In this document: positions 1-7,343 of the stretch, one piece after another
Layout: the number at the start of each line of letters is the position of its first letter
Numbering within the stretch: position 1 is the first letter of the stretch
NCBI GenBank assembly: GCA_002279765.1
Contig: NCCR01000071.1
Span: 1-64,000, forward strand
Source: Verrucomicrobia bacterium 12-59-8
GTDB lineage: Bacteria; Verrucomicrobiota; Verrucomicrobiae; Verrucomicrobiales; Verrucomicrobiaceae
Direction: 5' to 3'
Length of the DNA: 64,000 nt
Notes under the pieces: generated by a model
What the model saw: only the letters and a program-made list of their open reading frames with translations
Database searches by the model: none
Told to the model about the DNA's origin: nothing
Program-made: the position numbers and the translations under genes

Positions 1-1236
1 CAGATCGCAGACAATGGTGCCGTGGTGGAAAACTTTGAGGCGCTGGGAGCCGTCGGCCTTGGCGAGCACGCAGAGTTCGGTCTGGTAAATGGCGGCGAGC
101 TCGTGCATTGCAGCGAGGTCTTTTTCCTCGATGGCGATGACCATGCGCTCCTGAGATTCGCTGATGAAGACCTGCCAGCTTTCGAGGTCGGGGGCTTTGA
201 GAGGAGCGTTTTCCAGCCACACTTCGCCGCCGGTGTCGCGCAGCATTTCGCCTGCGGCAGAGCTGAAGCCACCGGCACCGCAGTCGGTGACGAACTGGAT
301 GAGGCCCTTCTCACGTGCGGCGAGCACGAAGTCGGCGGCCTTCTTTTCTTCAATGGGATTGCCGATCTGCACGGCGGTCTGGTCTTCTTCGTGCGAGCCC
401 GTGGTGAGGGATGCGGAGGAGAAAGTCGCGCCTTTGAGGCCGTCCTTGCCGGTGCGACCGCCAGCGGCGATGAGCAGGTGGCCGGGCTTCACTTCCTTGG
501 CGATGTCCTTGATGGGGATGATGCCGGCGGTGCCACAGAAGACGAGGGGATTGTAAATGAAGGTGTCGTCAAACTGGATCGCACCATTGACGGTGGGGAT
601 GCCCATGCGGTTGCCGTAGTCGCGCACGCCACGCACCACGCCACGCATGACGCCGAGGGGGTGGATGACGTCCTTGGCCTTGATGTCATCCTGCTCGATG
701 TTGGGCGGGCCAAAGCAGAACACGTCGATGGAAGCCACCGGCTTCGCACCTTTGCCTGCGCCGAGGATGTCGCGGATCACGCCGCCGAGGCCGGTATTGG
801 CTCCGGCATAGGGTTCGATGGCGCTGGGGTGGTTGTGCGTTTCGACCTTGAGGCAGACGGCCTTGTCGTCATCCAGACGCACGAAGCCTGCATTGTCCTC
901 AAAGGCACCAAGGACGAAGTCGGGCTTGTTCTTGCAAATCTCTTCAGTCACGGCGCGGATGTAGGTCTTGAAGAGGCCGTCCACGACCTCCTCCTTGCCG
1001 TTGAGCGTGTGCTGAATTTTTGCGCCAAAGATGCGGTGCTTGCAGTGCTCGCTCCAAGTCTGGGCGATGACTTCCATCTCGACGTCCGTGGGCTCGCGGC
1101 CCTCGTCCTGGTAAATCTTCTGCACGGCGAGCATGTCGGCGCTGGAGAGCGAGAGCTTCATGCGCTTCGAGAGATCGAGGAGCTGGTCGGCTGGGAGATC
1201 GCGGAGGGGGATGGTGCGGAAAACGGCTTGGGACAT
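1..1236 (-). CDS. purL: Phosphoribosylformylglycinamidine synthase, PurL large/II subunit (N-terminal 412 aa, runs off the left edge)
   Basis: The enzyme makes FGAM from FGAR, glutamine and ATP in step four of purine synthesis in the cytosol. The reverse strand reads without a stop from an ATG at 1236 (MSQAVFRTIP) to the window edge. It shows the expected WSEHCKH stretch, the THNHPSAIEPYAGANTG nucleotide-binding segment and the GCAGGFSSAAGE-like region of the AIRS/PurM fold. The C-terminal half lies outside the window, so I cannot tell whether this is the small PurL type or the long fused type. The absence of a PurS-like N-terminal domain of several hundred residues favours the small type. 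Nothing purine-related is seen upstream. Confidence 0.93.
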   Translation of the reverse strand, partial: MSQAVFRTIPLRDLPADQLLDLSKRMKLSLSSADMLAVQKIYQDEGREPTDVEMEVIAQTWSEHCKHRIFGAKIQHTLNGKEEVVDGLFKTYIRAVTEEICKNKPDFVLGAFEDNAGFVRLDDDKAVCLKVETHNHPSAIEPYAGANTGLGGVIRDILGAGKGAKPVASIDVFCFGPPNIEQDDIKAKDVIHPLGVMRGVVRGVRDYGNRMGIPTVNGAIQFDDTFIYNPLVFCGTAGIIPIKDIAKEVKPGHLLIAAGGRTGKDGLKGATFSSASLTTGSHEEDQTAVQIGNPIEEKKAADFVLAAREKGLIQFVTDCGAGGFSSAAGEMLRDTGGEVWLENAPLKAPDLESWQVFISESQERMVIAIEEKDLAAMHELAAIYQTELCVLAKADGSQRLKVFHHGTIVCDL

Positions 1237-1355
1237 GGGTGGGACCCCCTGACTTGGCGAGGAATCGGCCGGGTTCAATGCCGGAGGGGGAGGAAAATGT
1301 GCGGGTATTGCGTTGAATGCAGGCGCAGCCCAAGTACAAGGCCTGTTTTTACGCC

Positions 1356-2018
1356 CTAAGCTGCAGGAAGTGCCTTTTCAGCAATCGCCATGCGCAGGCG
1401 TTGCAGAAAAGCCTGAAGCTCAGCAGGTTCGAGGTGGCGTATCATCCACGCGGGCAGTTCGGTGACGCGCAGTCCGTCCAAGAGCATGGCAACGACTGCC
1501 GGCTCCCAACCGCCATCCTTGGCCTGGGCGTCTGGCAGGGCGGAGAGCAGGTCGTGGCCTGCCTGTTCCAGAAAGTAGAGGTCCACGACATCTTTCAATT
1601 CGGTGCGGCTGAGCAGAGTAGTCAGCTTGTTGGCGATGATCTCCCGCAGCGTGTCCACGCGGATGCCGTCAAAATCCGCTTTTTGCACATCAAGCTGCGG
1701 TGCGCGATCCACGACGACATCCAGCAGTTCACGCTCATCTCCACGCGTGAGCCGAAAACGGTGAAAGTCCGGGGCGGTGCGCAGGGCCTGACAGTCTGCT
1801 TTGATTTCAGCAGCTACACGGTGCACGAGGTTTTGCACTTCGATCCCCTCGACCTCTTCGCTGGTAAACAAATCCAGATCATATGAGCGGCGGTGATCGA
1901 GATAAAACAGCCCTAGAGCACTGCCACCAGTGAGGAAAAAACGCTGCTCTTGCGCGAACCAGGCGCGAAGAAAATCACGTTTCAGAGGCGTGCAGGCGTT
2001 AGATTCTTCCCAGCTCAT
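1356..2018 (-). CDS. Nucleotidyltransferase AbiEii/AbiGii-type toxin-like protein
   Basis: 220 aa from the ATG at 2018 (MSWEESN). A longer reading frame upstream is out of keeping with the family, and the start chosen overlaps the end of the preceding small gene by 20 nt. The N-terminal part carries FLTGGSALGLFYLDHRRSYDLDLFT: a GG-S/T motif followed by a spaced D-x-D, the active-site signature of MNT/AbiEii nucleotidyltransferases. Family members act as toxins of type IV-like abortive infection systems, often by modifying tRNA or other RNA ends. Here the partner gene is not a recognisable AbiEi antitoxin. The fold assignment is firm; the toxin role is inference. Confidence 0.8.
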   Translation of the reverse strand: MSWEESNACTPLKRDFLRAWFAQEQRFFLTGGSALGLFYLDHRRSYDLDLFTSEEVEGIEVQNLVHRVAAEIKADCQALRTAPDFHRFRLTRGDERELLDVVVDRAPQLDVQKADFDGIRVDTLREIIANKLTTLLSRTELKDVVDLYFLEQAGHDLLSALPDAQAKDGGWEPAVVAMLLDGLRVTELPAWMIRHLEPAELQAFLQRLRMAIAEKALPAA

Positions 2019-2280
2019 GAGCGGCACGAAGGAGGTGTTCCCAGACGGGACGACGACGGCCAAGCATGGGGCTGAGCTGAGGGAAACTTTCGGCGACCTG
2101 CCGAAGAGTGAGAAACTGCCAGACCTGATCCACCCGCGCCTCGCGCATGAGCCAGGCGGCGGTGTGCAGCCAGTCAACGCCCGTGCTGGTGGCGAGACGC
2201 GCCCGCAGGCTGGAGGCCGTTTCAGGACGGTCCCACGCGAAGTCGAGGTTGTCAGCGGGCATGGCTGCTACAGGCGGCAT
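1999..2280 (-). CDS. Small protein paired with the AbiEii-like nucleotidyltransferase (unknown function)
   Basis: 93 aa from ATG 2280, or 87 aa from ATG 2262. The sequence looks like a real soluble helical protein (LREARVDQVWQFLTLRQVAE, then GRRRPVWEHLL). Its 3' end overlaps the start of the AbiEii-like gene by 20 nt, so the two are probably translated together. It is much shorter than AbiEi antitoxins and shows no winged helix that I can identify. Position suggests an antitoxin or regulatory partner, but that is inference from gene order only. Confidence 0.6.
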   Translation of the reverse strand: MPPVAAMPADNLDFAWDRPETASSLRARLATSTGVDWLHTAAWLMREARVDQVWQFLTLRQVAESFPQLSPMLGRRRPVWEHLLRAAHELGRI

Positions 2281-2389
2281 GGCGTGAGAGTAATGGCCTG
2301 CAGTTGACCCGTCAAGCCGGGTGCAGCCCGGATAGGAGGTGGTGTGAAACGGTTGCTGTTCTTCCTTCGTCCGCTTTTATCCTCCTACC

Positions 2390-3604
2390 ATGGCAACCAT
2401 CGCAGTTCTCGGCACGCTCGACACCAAAGGTCACGAACACTCCTACGTGGCGGAAATCATCCGCGCACGCGGGCATCAGACGCTGCTCATTGACACCGGT
2501 AGCGGGGACTTGCCGCAGGTGGAGCCGGATGTGACGCGGGAGCAGGTCGCGGCGGCGGGGAATGTGGACCTCGCGGGCATCATGGTGCGTCAGGATCGTG
2601 GTGAGGCGGTGACGGCGATGGCGGATGCGGCGGCGGCTTTTTTGTCGGCCCTGGTCGCGAGCGGCAAGGTGCATGGGGTGATCTCGCTCGGCGGTGGCGG
2701 TGGCACGGCCATCGGCACGGCGGCGATGCGGGCGCTGCCGGTGGGTTTTCCGAAGGTGATGGTGTCCACGCTGGCCGCTGGCAATGTGGCTCCGTATGTC
2801 GGCACGAAGGACATCGTGATGTTTCCGAGCATTGTCGATGTCAGCGGTATCAATCGCATCTCCCGCGTGCTGCTGGCTCGTGCAGCCGGGGCCATCTGCG
2901 GCATGGTGGAAACGACGGTGCCTGAGGGAGAGGATAAACCACTGATCGCTGCCTCGATGTTTGGCAACACGACGGAGTGCGTGAACCGGGCGAAGCAGAT
3001 TCTGGAAGATGCCGGGTATGAAGTGCTTGTCTTCCACTCCACCGGCACGGGTGGCAAGATCATGGAGTCGCTGATCGAAAGCGGGATGTTTGCTGGCGTG
3101 CTCGACATCACCACCACGGAATGGGCGGATGAACTCGTGGGCGGCATTCTTGGAGCGGGGCCCACACGACTGGATGCGGCGGGCAAAGTGGGCGTTCCGG
3201 CAATCGTGACACCGGGCTGTCTCGACATGGTGAACTTCGGCGAGCGTGCGAGTGTCCCTGCGAAGTTTGAGGGACGGCATTTCTACATCCACAATCCGCA
3301 GGTCACACTGATGCGCACGGATGCCGCTGAATGCGCGGAGCTGGGCCGCATCCTCGCGGAAAAGGTGAATGCGTATCGCGGGACCGTGACGGTGCTGCTG
3401 CCGCTGACGGCTATCAGCATCATCAGCGCTGCGAGCAAGCCATTCTATGATGCCGAGGCTGATGCGGCGCTGTTTGATGCGATCCGCAAGCATCTGCGCC
3501 CTGGCATTCCACTCATCGAGATGGAGTGCGAGATCAATGCACCGGAGTTTGCGGCGGCGTGTGCGGGGGCGCTGCTGCAGAACATCACCCAAGCGGTGAA
3601 CTGA
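2390..3604 (+). CDS. Tm-1-like ATP-binding domain protein (UPF0261)
   Basis: 404 aa, the usual length of UPF0261 proteins. It starts MATIAVLGTLDTKGHE, the typical N-terminal motif in which the DTKG loop contributes to nucleotide binding. It continues with a glycine-rich SLGGGGGTAIGTAAMRALP segment and the conserved FHSTGTGGKIMES stretch in the second domain. Family members resemble the N-terminal half of the tomato mosaic virus resistance protein Tm-1, and their bacterial role is not settled. The gene stands alone on the plus strand, with a 109-bp gap to the divergently oriented AbiEii pair. Confidence 0.88.
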   Translation: MATIAVLGTLDTKGHEHSYVAEIIRARGHQTLLIDTGSGDLPQVEPDVTREQVAAAGNVDLAGIMVRQDRGEAVTAMADAAAAFLSALVASGKVHGVISLGGGGGTAIGTAAMRALPVGFPKVMVSTLAAGNVAPYVGTKDIVMFPSIVDVSGINRISRVLLARAAGAICGMVETTVPEGEDKPLIAASMFGNTTECVNRAKQILEDAGYEVLVFHSTGTGGKIMESLIESGMFAGVLDITTTEWADELVGGILGAGPTRLDAAGKVGVPAIVTPGCLDMVNFGERASVPAKFEGRHFYIHNPQVTLMRTDAAECAELGRILAEKVNAYRGTVTVLLPLTAISIISAASKPFYDAEADAALFDAIRKHLRPGIPLIEMECEINAPEFAAACAGALLQNITQAVN

Positions 3605-3666
3605 TTGCAAATCTGCGGCTGTTCTGTCATTGCAACCGGTGGCAGCCGAACGAACATCGCAGCGGC

Positions 3667-4260
3667 ATGAACTACCCGATCACTTTTCGCTTTCACATTT
3701 TGGCCTTCTCTCCGCAGATTACTGTCACAGAGGCAGACGGCCAGACGCTCTGCTACGTGAAGCAGAAGTTCTTCCGCCTGCGGGAAAAAGTGGAGGTATT
3801 TACAGATGACACGATGCAGACGCTGCTGGCGACGATTGAGGCGGACCGCATCATCGACTGGTCGGCAAGCTACACGTTCAGAGCCCCGGATGGAAGAGTG
3901 CTGGGCTCGGTGGGCAGGCGCGGAATGAAATCGCTATGGCGGGCGCATTACGATGTGTTTGCCCCCGGTGCTCAGGTGCCCACGTTTGTGATTCAGGAGT
4001 GCAATCCTTTCGTCAAGCTGTTGGACGGCCTTGTGGGCGAGATTCCCATCCTCGGCATGTTCACCGGATTCATGCTGCACCCGAGCTACATCGCTACGCG
4101 CGGGGAGGGTGGTGAGCCTGTGCTGAAGCTGACCAAGCAGTCCGCGTTTTTCGAAGGCCGCTTTGGTCTGACGGAGGAAGGCCCGGCGAATGAGGGCGAG
4201 CAACTGGCGCTGCTGCTGTCTTTCCTGATGATGAATCTGCTGGAGCGGGCGCGGGGGTGA
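3667..4260 (+). CDS. LURP-one-related / scramblase-like beta-barrel protein
   Basis: 197 aa from the ATG at 3667 (MNYPITFRFHILAFSPQITV). An upstream in-frame start would run back into the UPF0261 gene and is rejected. The pattern ITVTEADGQTLCYVKQKFFRLREKVEVF, followed by SYTFRAPDGRVLGSVGRRGMKS, matches the repeated beta-strand layout of LURP-one/Tubby-like and phospholipid-scramblase-like proteins. A hydrophobic stretch (IPILGMFTGFML) is near the middle. Such proteins are often lipid-associated, but no activity can be assigned here. It follows UPF0261 with a 62-bp gap. Confidence 0.65.
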   Translation: MNYPITFRFHILAFSPQITVTEADGQTLCYVKQKFFRLREKVEVFTDDTMQTLLATIEADRIIDWSASYTFRAPDGRVLGSVGRRGMKSLWRAHYDVFAPGAQVPTFVIQECNPFVKLLDGLVGEIPILGMFTGFMLHPSYIATRGEGGEPVLKLTKQSAFFEGRFGLTEEGPANEGEQLALLLSFLMMNLLERARG

Positions 4261-4342
4261 GCGGCGCACCGGAATGCGAATAAGGATTTCGCTGCCGCAG
4301 CCACCCGTCTAAGATAGTGCAGGAAGCTCACCCCGACCGCGC

Positions 4343-4729
4343 ATGAAACCCCAGCTAGATATACGGGCGAAAAAACCACGATGGCTGCACGGGCTCGGCG
4401 TATTTATACTGACTGCGGCGATGGCGCTCTCCCCCATCGCCCTGGGGCTGCAGCTCATGGGTGTGCTTCTGCTGCCTGCGGGGCTTCTGTATGGCATCGC
4501 CATTCCTATGTGCGTCCTCTTCACAGCGTGCCTCATCAAGTTTCCATTGGATACCAAGATCATCACGACCGTGTGTGTTGGGGGACTGTTCATTCTCACC
4601 TTCCATGTCTTGAAAAGCATTCGCGAAAAGCAGCAGCCACGCGGCCCCTATACACAGCCGGGAGCCGCTGCGTATTCAACACTAGAGCATCGTCACTCCG
4701 GCGGCAGGGTCACTTCCAGCTTGTATTGA
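4343..4729 (+). CDS. Small membrane protein (unknown)
   Basis: 128 aa. The first 95 residues hold three hydrophobic segments (about 18-36, 39-62 and 74-92) with a basic N-terminus (RAKKPRW), so an inner-membrane protein with the N-terminus inside is likely. The last 35 residues are polar and compositionally poor. No family recognised. It lies 82 bp after the LURP-one-like gene and ends just before the convergent DUF167 gene. A wholly spurious frame is possible but unlikely given the clean membrane pattern. Confidence 0.5.
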   Translation: MKPQLDIRAKKPRWLHGLGVFILTAAMALSPIALGLQLMGVLLLPAGLLYGIAIPMCVLFTACLIKFPLDTKIITTVCVGGLFILTFHVLKSIREKQQPRGPYTQPGAAAYSTLEHRHSGGRVTSSLY

Positions 4730-4752
4730 TCCGTCTTCAAACCTGCGGCCAG

Positions 4753-5034
4753 CTACTTCGGCAGCCGTTCCATCATTGCCGCAGGCAGCTCCACGGTCTT
4801 CTGCCGGCTTGAGGTGCCGCGTAGGAGGGTGATCTGGCCTTTGGGGCAGTCGAGGAATTCAGCGAGGAAGCGGATGAGTTCGGTGTTGGCTTTGCCATCC
4901 ACGGGCGGGGCGTGAAGTTTTACCAGCAGCACGGGGCGGCCTTTTTCATCGGCAGTCCAGCCAGCGAATTCGGATTTCTTCGCGTTCGGGGTGACGCGGA
5001 CGGCGAGCTGGGCACGATCAGAGGAGGCGGCCAT
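4753..5034 (-). CDS. DUF167 (YggU/UPF0235) family protein
   Basis: 93 aa from the ATG at 5034 (MAASSDRAQLAVRVTPNAKKSEF). The hallmark VTPNAKK start of the first strand and the HAPPVDGKANTELIRFLAEF motif of UPF0235 are both present. The family has a small alpha/beta fold and no agreed function. The start lies 2 nt after the stop of the large VWA membrane protein, so it is the last gene of the MoxR-DUF58-VWA string. A longer frame that starts inside the upstream gene is not needed. Confidence 0.85.
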   Translation of the reverse strand: MAASSDRAQLAVRVTPNAKKSEFAGWTADEKGRPVLLVKLHAPPVDGKANTELIRFLAEFLDCPKGQITLLRGTSSRQKTVELPAAMMERLPK

Positions 5035-5036
5035 GA

Positions 5037-7331
5037 TCAGACGAGTTTGAGGCGCTTGCGCATGAGCCACTCGACGGTGAGCAGCAGGATGGCGGCACCG
5101 AACCACCACCAGCTGGACCAGAGATTGGTCTCTTTGGTGATGACCTGCTTGCGGTCCATGCTTTGCAGCAGGCCGGGGAGTTCAGTGGCGGCTTGTTCTT
5201 CGCGCAGGAAACGGCCACCACTGTTGTTGGCCATGGTTTCGAGCAGCGTGCGGTTCATTGTAAGCGTGGCCCACTCGGGATTGCCGGTGTCGGAGACGTG
5301 GAGGGAGAGGCGGGCATCACTGCGCGGCGCGCTGGGGCTTTCTGCGACGGCGATCTCATAGGTGCCCGCTTTGAGCGGTGGGGTGAGGACGCGATAGACT
5401 CCGATGTGGGTGGGGTCTGCTTCAAGCTGCAAAGTGGCGACTTCTACGCCGTCATGCAGCAGGTAGGCGCGGGGCTGCGCATCGGTGATGATTTCGCCGT
5501 TGTCATTGCGGACGCGCACACGGATTTCAGAGGTTTCGCCGGGCGAGTAGCGCAGGCGATCGGTGCCGACGGAGAGTTTCTTTTGGTCAATCTGAAACGG
5601 TGGTGCGGCGATCCATGCACCCAGCTGCATCCACAGACGCTGATGGTACAAATCAGCGACCTGGAAGCGCCAGCGCCAGAGTTCATCCGTGGCGAGGTAA
5701 AGCACGGCACCGGCACCAACCTGACGAAAGACGATCACTGGCTGTTGAGCTTTGGCGAGGGTGATGGCGGCGGGCAGTGCCTCGACATTCGCGTGCCAGT
5801 TCACTTTGGGCAGCGTGGGCCAGAGCGCGGTGTTGGCGCTGGGGCTGTCGCTGAGGCGCAGGGCATCGAAGCGCTGGCCGTCGGTGGTCAACTCGATGCT
5901 GGATGCTGAATTCTTGATGCTGGATGCCAGAAACCGCACAGGGATGAGAGGGGTGGTTTTGCCCTGGCTCCATTCGTGGAGTTTGCCACGCTGGCCATCG
6001 ATCATGATCAAACCGCCGCCGCGTTTTTCGACGAACTCGAGGATCCAGTCGAGGCTTTCCGCCTTGAGTCGGTTCAAGGCGACATCGCCGAGAATGATGA
6101 GGTCATAGCTCAGCAGGTCGTCGCGTGTTTTGGGGAAGTCTTTTTGCAGGGTGCCGCTGGCGGCGTTGTCGGCCATATCATCGAAGATGGCTGTGGCCTG
6201 CCAGCGGTCATCGCGTTCAAAGTGGTTGTGGATGTAGCGTGACTCCCAGCGCGGACGGCCGTCGAGGATGAGGACTTTGCGCTTCTTTTCCAGTAAATGA
6301 ATGGAGAGCTCGCGGGCGTTGTTGGAGCGCGTTTTTTCCAGCGCGGCGCGGTCACCGCTGGCGGAGATGAGGATGTTCACGCTGCGCAGTGTTTTGTCAC
6401 GCTGACCGGGTGCGGATGGCGGCAGCTCGGTGACGGGAAAGATGAAATCAAAACTCTTCTCGCCCTTGCCTGTGGTGGTGAAGTCCTTTTTCCACAGCAC
6501 CTTGCCTTGGCTTTCGATGCGAACGTTCGCTGGAATGCCGGACGGCATGCTGTCATTGACGGTGAGGCGGCCTTGGAAGTTTTCTTTGGAGAAGACGGAT
6601 TCGGGAGCGGTGACGGCCAGAAGCGCCAAATCCGGCGGTGGGATCTCGGTGCCGAAGCCGATGGTGAAGATGGCCGTGCCACTGGCCTTGAGCGCGGTGC
6701 TGAATTCTTCGGGAGAGCCTGTGGAGTTGTGCTGGCCATCCGAGAGCACGACGAGCGCAGTCCCTGCGGTTGCGGGGCCGACGGCGGCACGCAGGGTTTG
6801 ATCCAGGTTGGTGATGGGTGAGGTGGCGGGAAGCTCAAACGTTGCGGGCATTTCGCCGGATGTGTCCTTGCCACCCTGACGGTACCACCATAGGCGCTGC
6901 GTGTTCATGCCGCGCAGGGCCACGAGCTCCACATCCTGGGTCTCGGCGAGTTTTTTCAGCAGCGGCGTCGTGCCTTTGAGCAGGAAATCTTCGGCGCGTT
7001 GAAAGCGTGCCTTGGATATGCCTGCGGCAGCACCGGCAGCTTCGTCCGTGAGCTGCATGCTGGCGGAACTGTCAACCGCAACGACGACGCGGCCCAGCTG
7101 GCGCAGGGTGGTGACGTGGCGCAGGATCGGACCGGCCAGAGCGAGCACGAGAATGAAGACCACTAGCGAACGCATGATGGCGGGCACCTGTGCGGCACGG
7201 CTGCTGACATACTTCAACTCACGGCAATAGAGAAACCACATGAGCGTCGCGAGACCGAACGCGAGCACAACCACCGGGAGCGGCGAATAGCCGCCGGTGA
7301 AGCGCAGGATGGTTTCGGTTTGCGGGGTCAT
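5037..7331 (-). CDS. Large VWA-domain membrane protein (BatA/BatB-like, with GATase-like segment)
   Basis: 764 aa. Two membrane segments lie near the N-terminus (about 17-36 and 50-70). A VWA domain follows with VVVAVDSSASMQLTD, an intact DxSxS metal site. A domain around residues 350-470 (KVLILDGRPRWESRYIHNHF, then LIILGDV) is typical of the class I glutamine-amidotransferase-like fold found in these proteins. Beta-sandwich segments come next, and one last membrane helix (WWWFGAAILLLTVEWLM) with a basic tail. Family knowledge links such proteins to MoxR-ATPase complexes at the membrane. A heptad repeat copy at 5895-5930 adds the residues SSIKNSASSIEL in frame. Confidence 0.82.
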   Translation of the reverse strand: MTPQTETILRFTGGYSPLPVVVLAFGLATLMWFLYCRELKYVSSRAAQVPAIMRSLVVFILVLALAGPILRHVTTLRQLGRVVVAVDSSASMQLTDEAAGAAAGISKARFQRAEDFLLKGTTPLLKKLAETQDVELVALRGMNTQRLWWYRQGGKDTSGEMPATFELPATSPITNLDQTLRAAVGPATAGTALVVLSDGQHNSTGSPEEFSTALKASGTAIFTIGFGTEIPPPDLALLAVTAPESVFSKENFQGRLTVNDSMPSGIPANVRIESQGKVLWKKDFTTTGKGEKSFDFIFPVTELPPSAPGQRDKTLRSVNILISASGDRAALEKTRSNNARELSIHLLEKKRKVLILDGRPRWESRYIHNHFERDDRWQATAIFDDMADNAASGTLQKDFPKTRDDLLSYDLIILGDVALNRLKAESLDWILEFVEKRGGGLIMIDGQRGKLHEWSQGKTTPLIPVRFLASSIKNSASSIELTTDGQRFDALRLSDSPSANTALWPTLPKVNWHANVEALPAAITLAKAQQPVIVFRQVGAGAVLYLATDELWRWRFQVADLYHQRLWMQLGAWIAAPPFQIDQKKLSVGTDRLRYSPGETSEIRVRVRNDNGEIITDAQPRAYLLHDGVEVATLQLEADPTHIGVYRVLTPPLKAGTYEIAVAESPSAPRSDARLSLHVSDTGNPEWATLTMNRTLLETMANNSGGRFLREEQAATELPGLLQSMDRKQVITKETNLWSSWWWFGAAILLLTVEWLMRKRLKLV
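5895..5930. repeat. Heptad (GGATGCT/AGCATCC) repeat copy inside the VWA gene
   Basis: The plus strand reads gatgctggatgctgaattc and then ttgatgctggatgccag: GATGCTG units arranged around a GAATTC. The same 7-base unit forms the repeat at 37641-37703. The copy keeps the reading frame and encodes the serine-rich SSIKNSASSIEL. Confidence 0.55.
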
Positions 7332-7343
7332 GCGTTAAACGTA

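Noticed and set aside
22..1359. Long plus-strand open frame opposite purL
   Set aside because: The minus strand encodes a clear PurL; the plus frame is an antisense shadow favoured by high GC and has no family features.
2312..3610. 432-codon open frame on the minus strand opposite UPF0261
   Set aside because: It is rich in R and H with no domain pattern; UPF0261 on the plus strand is unambiguous.
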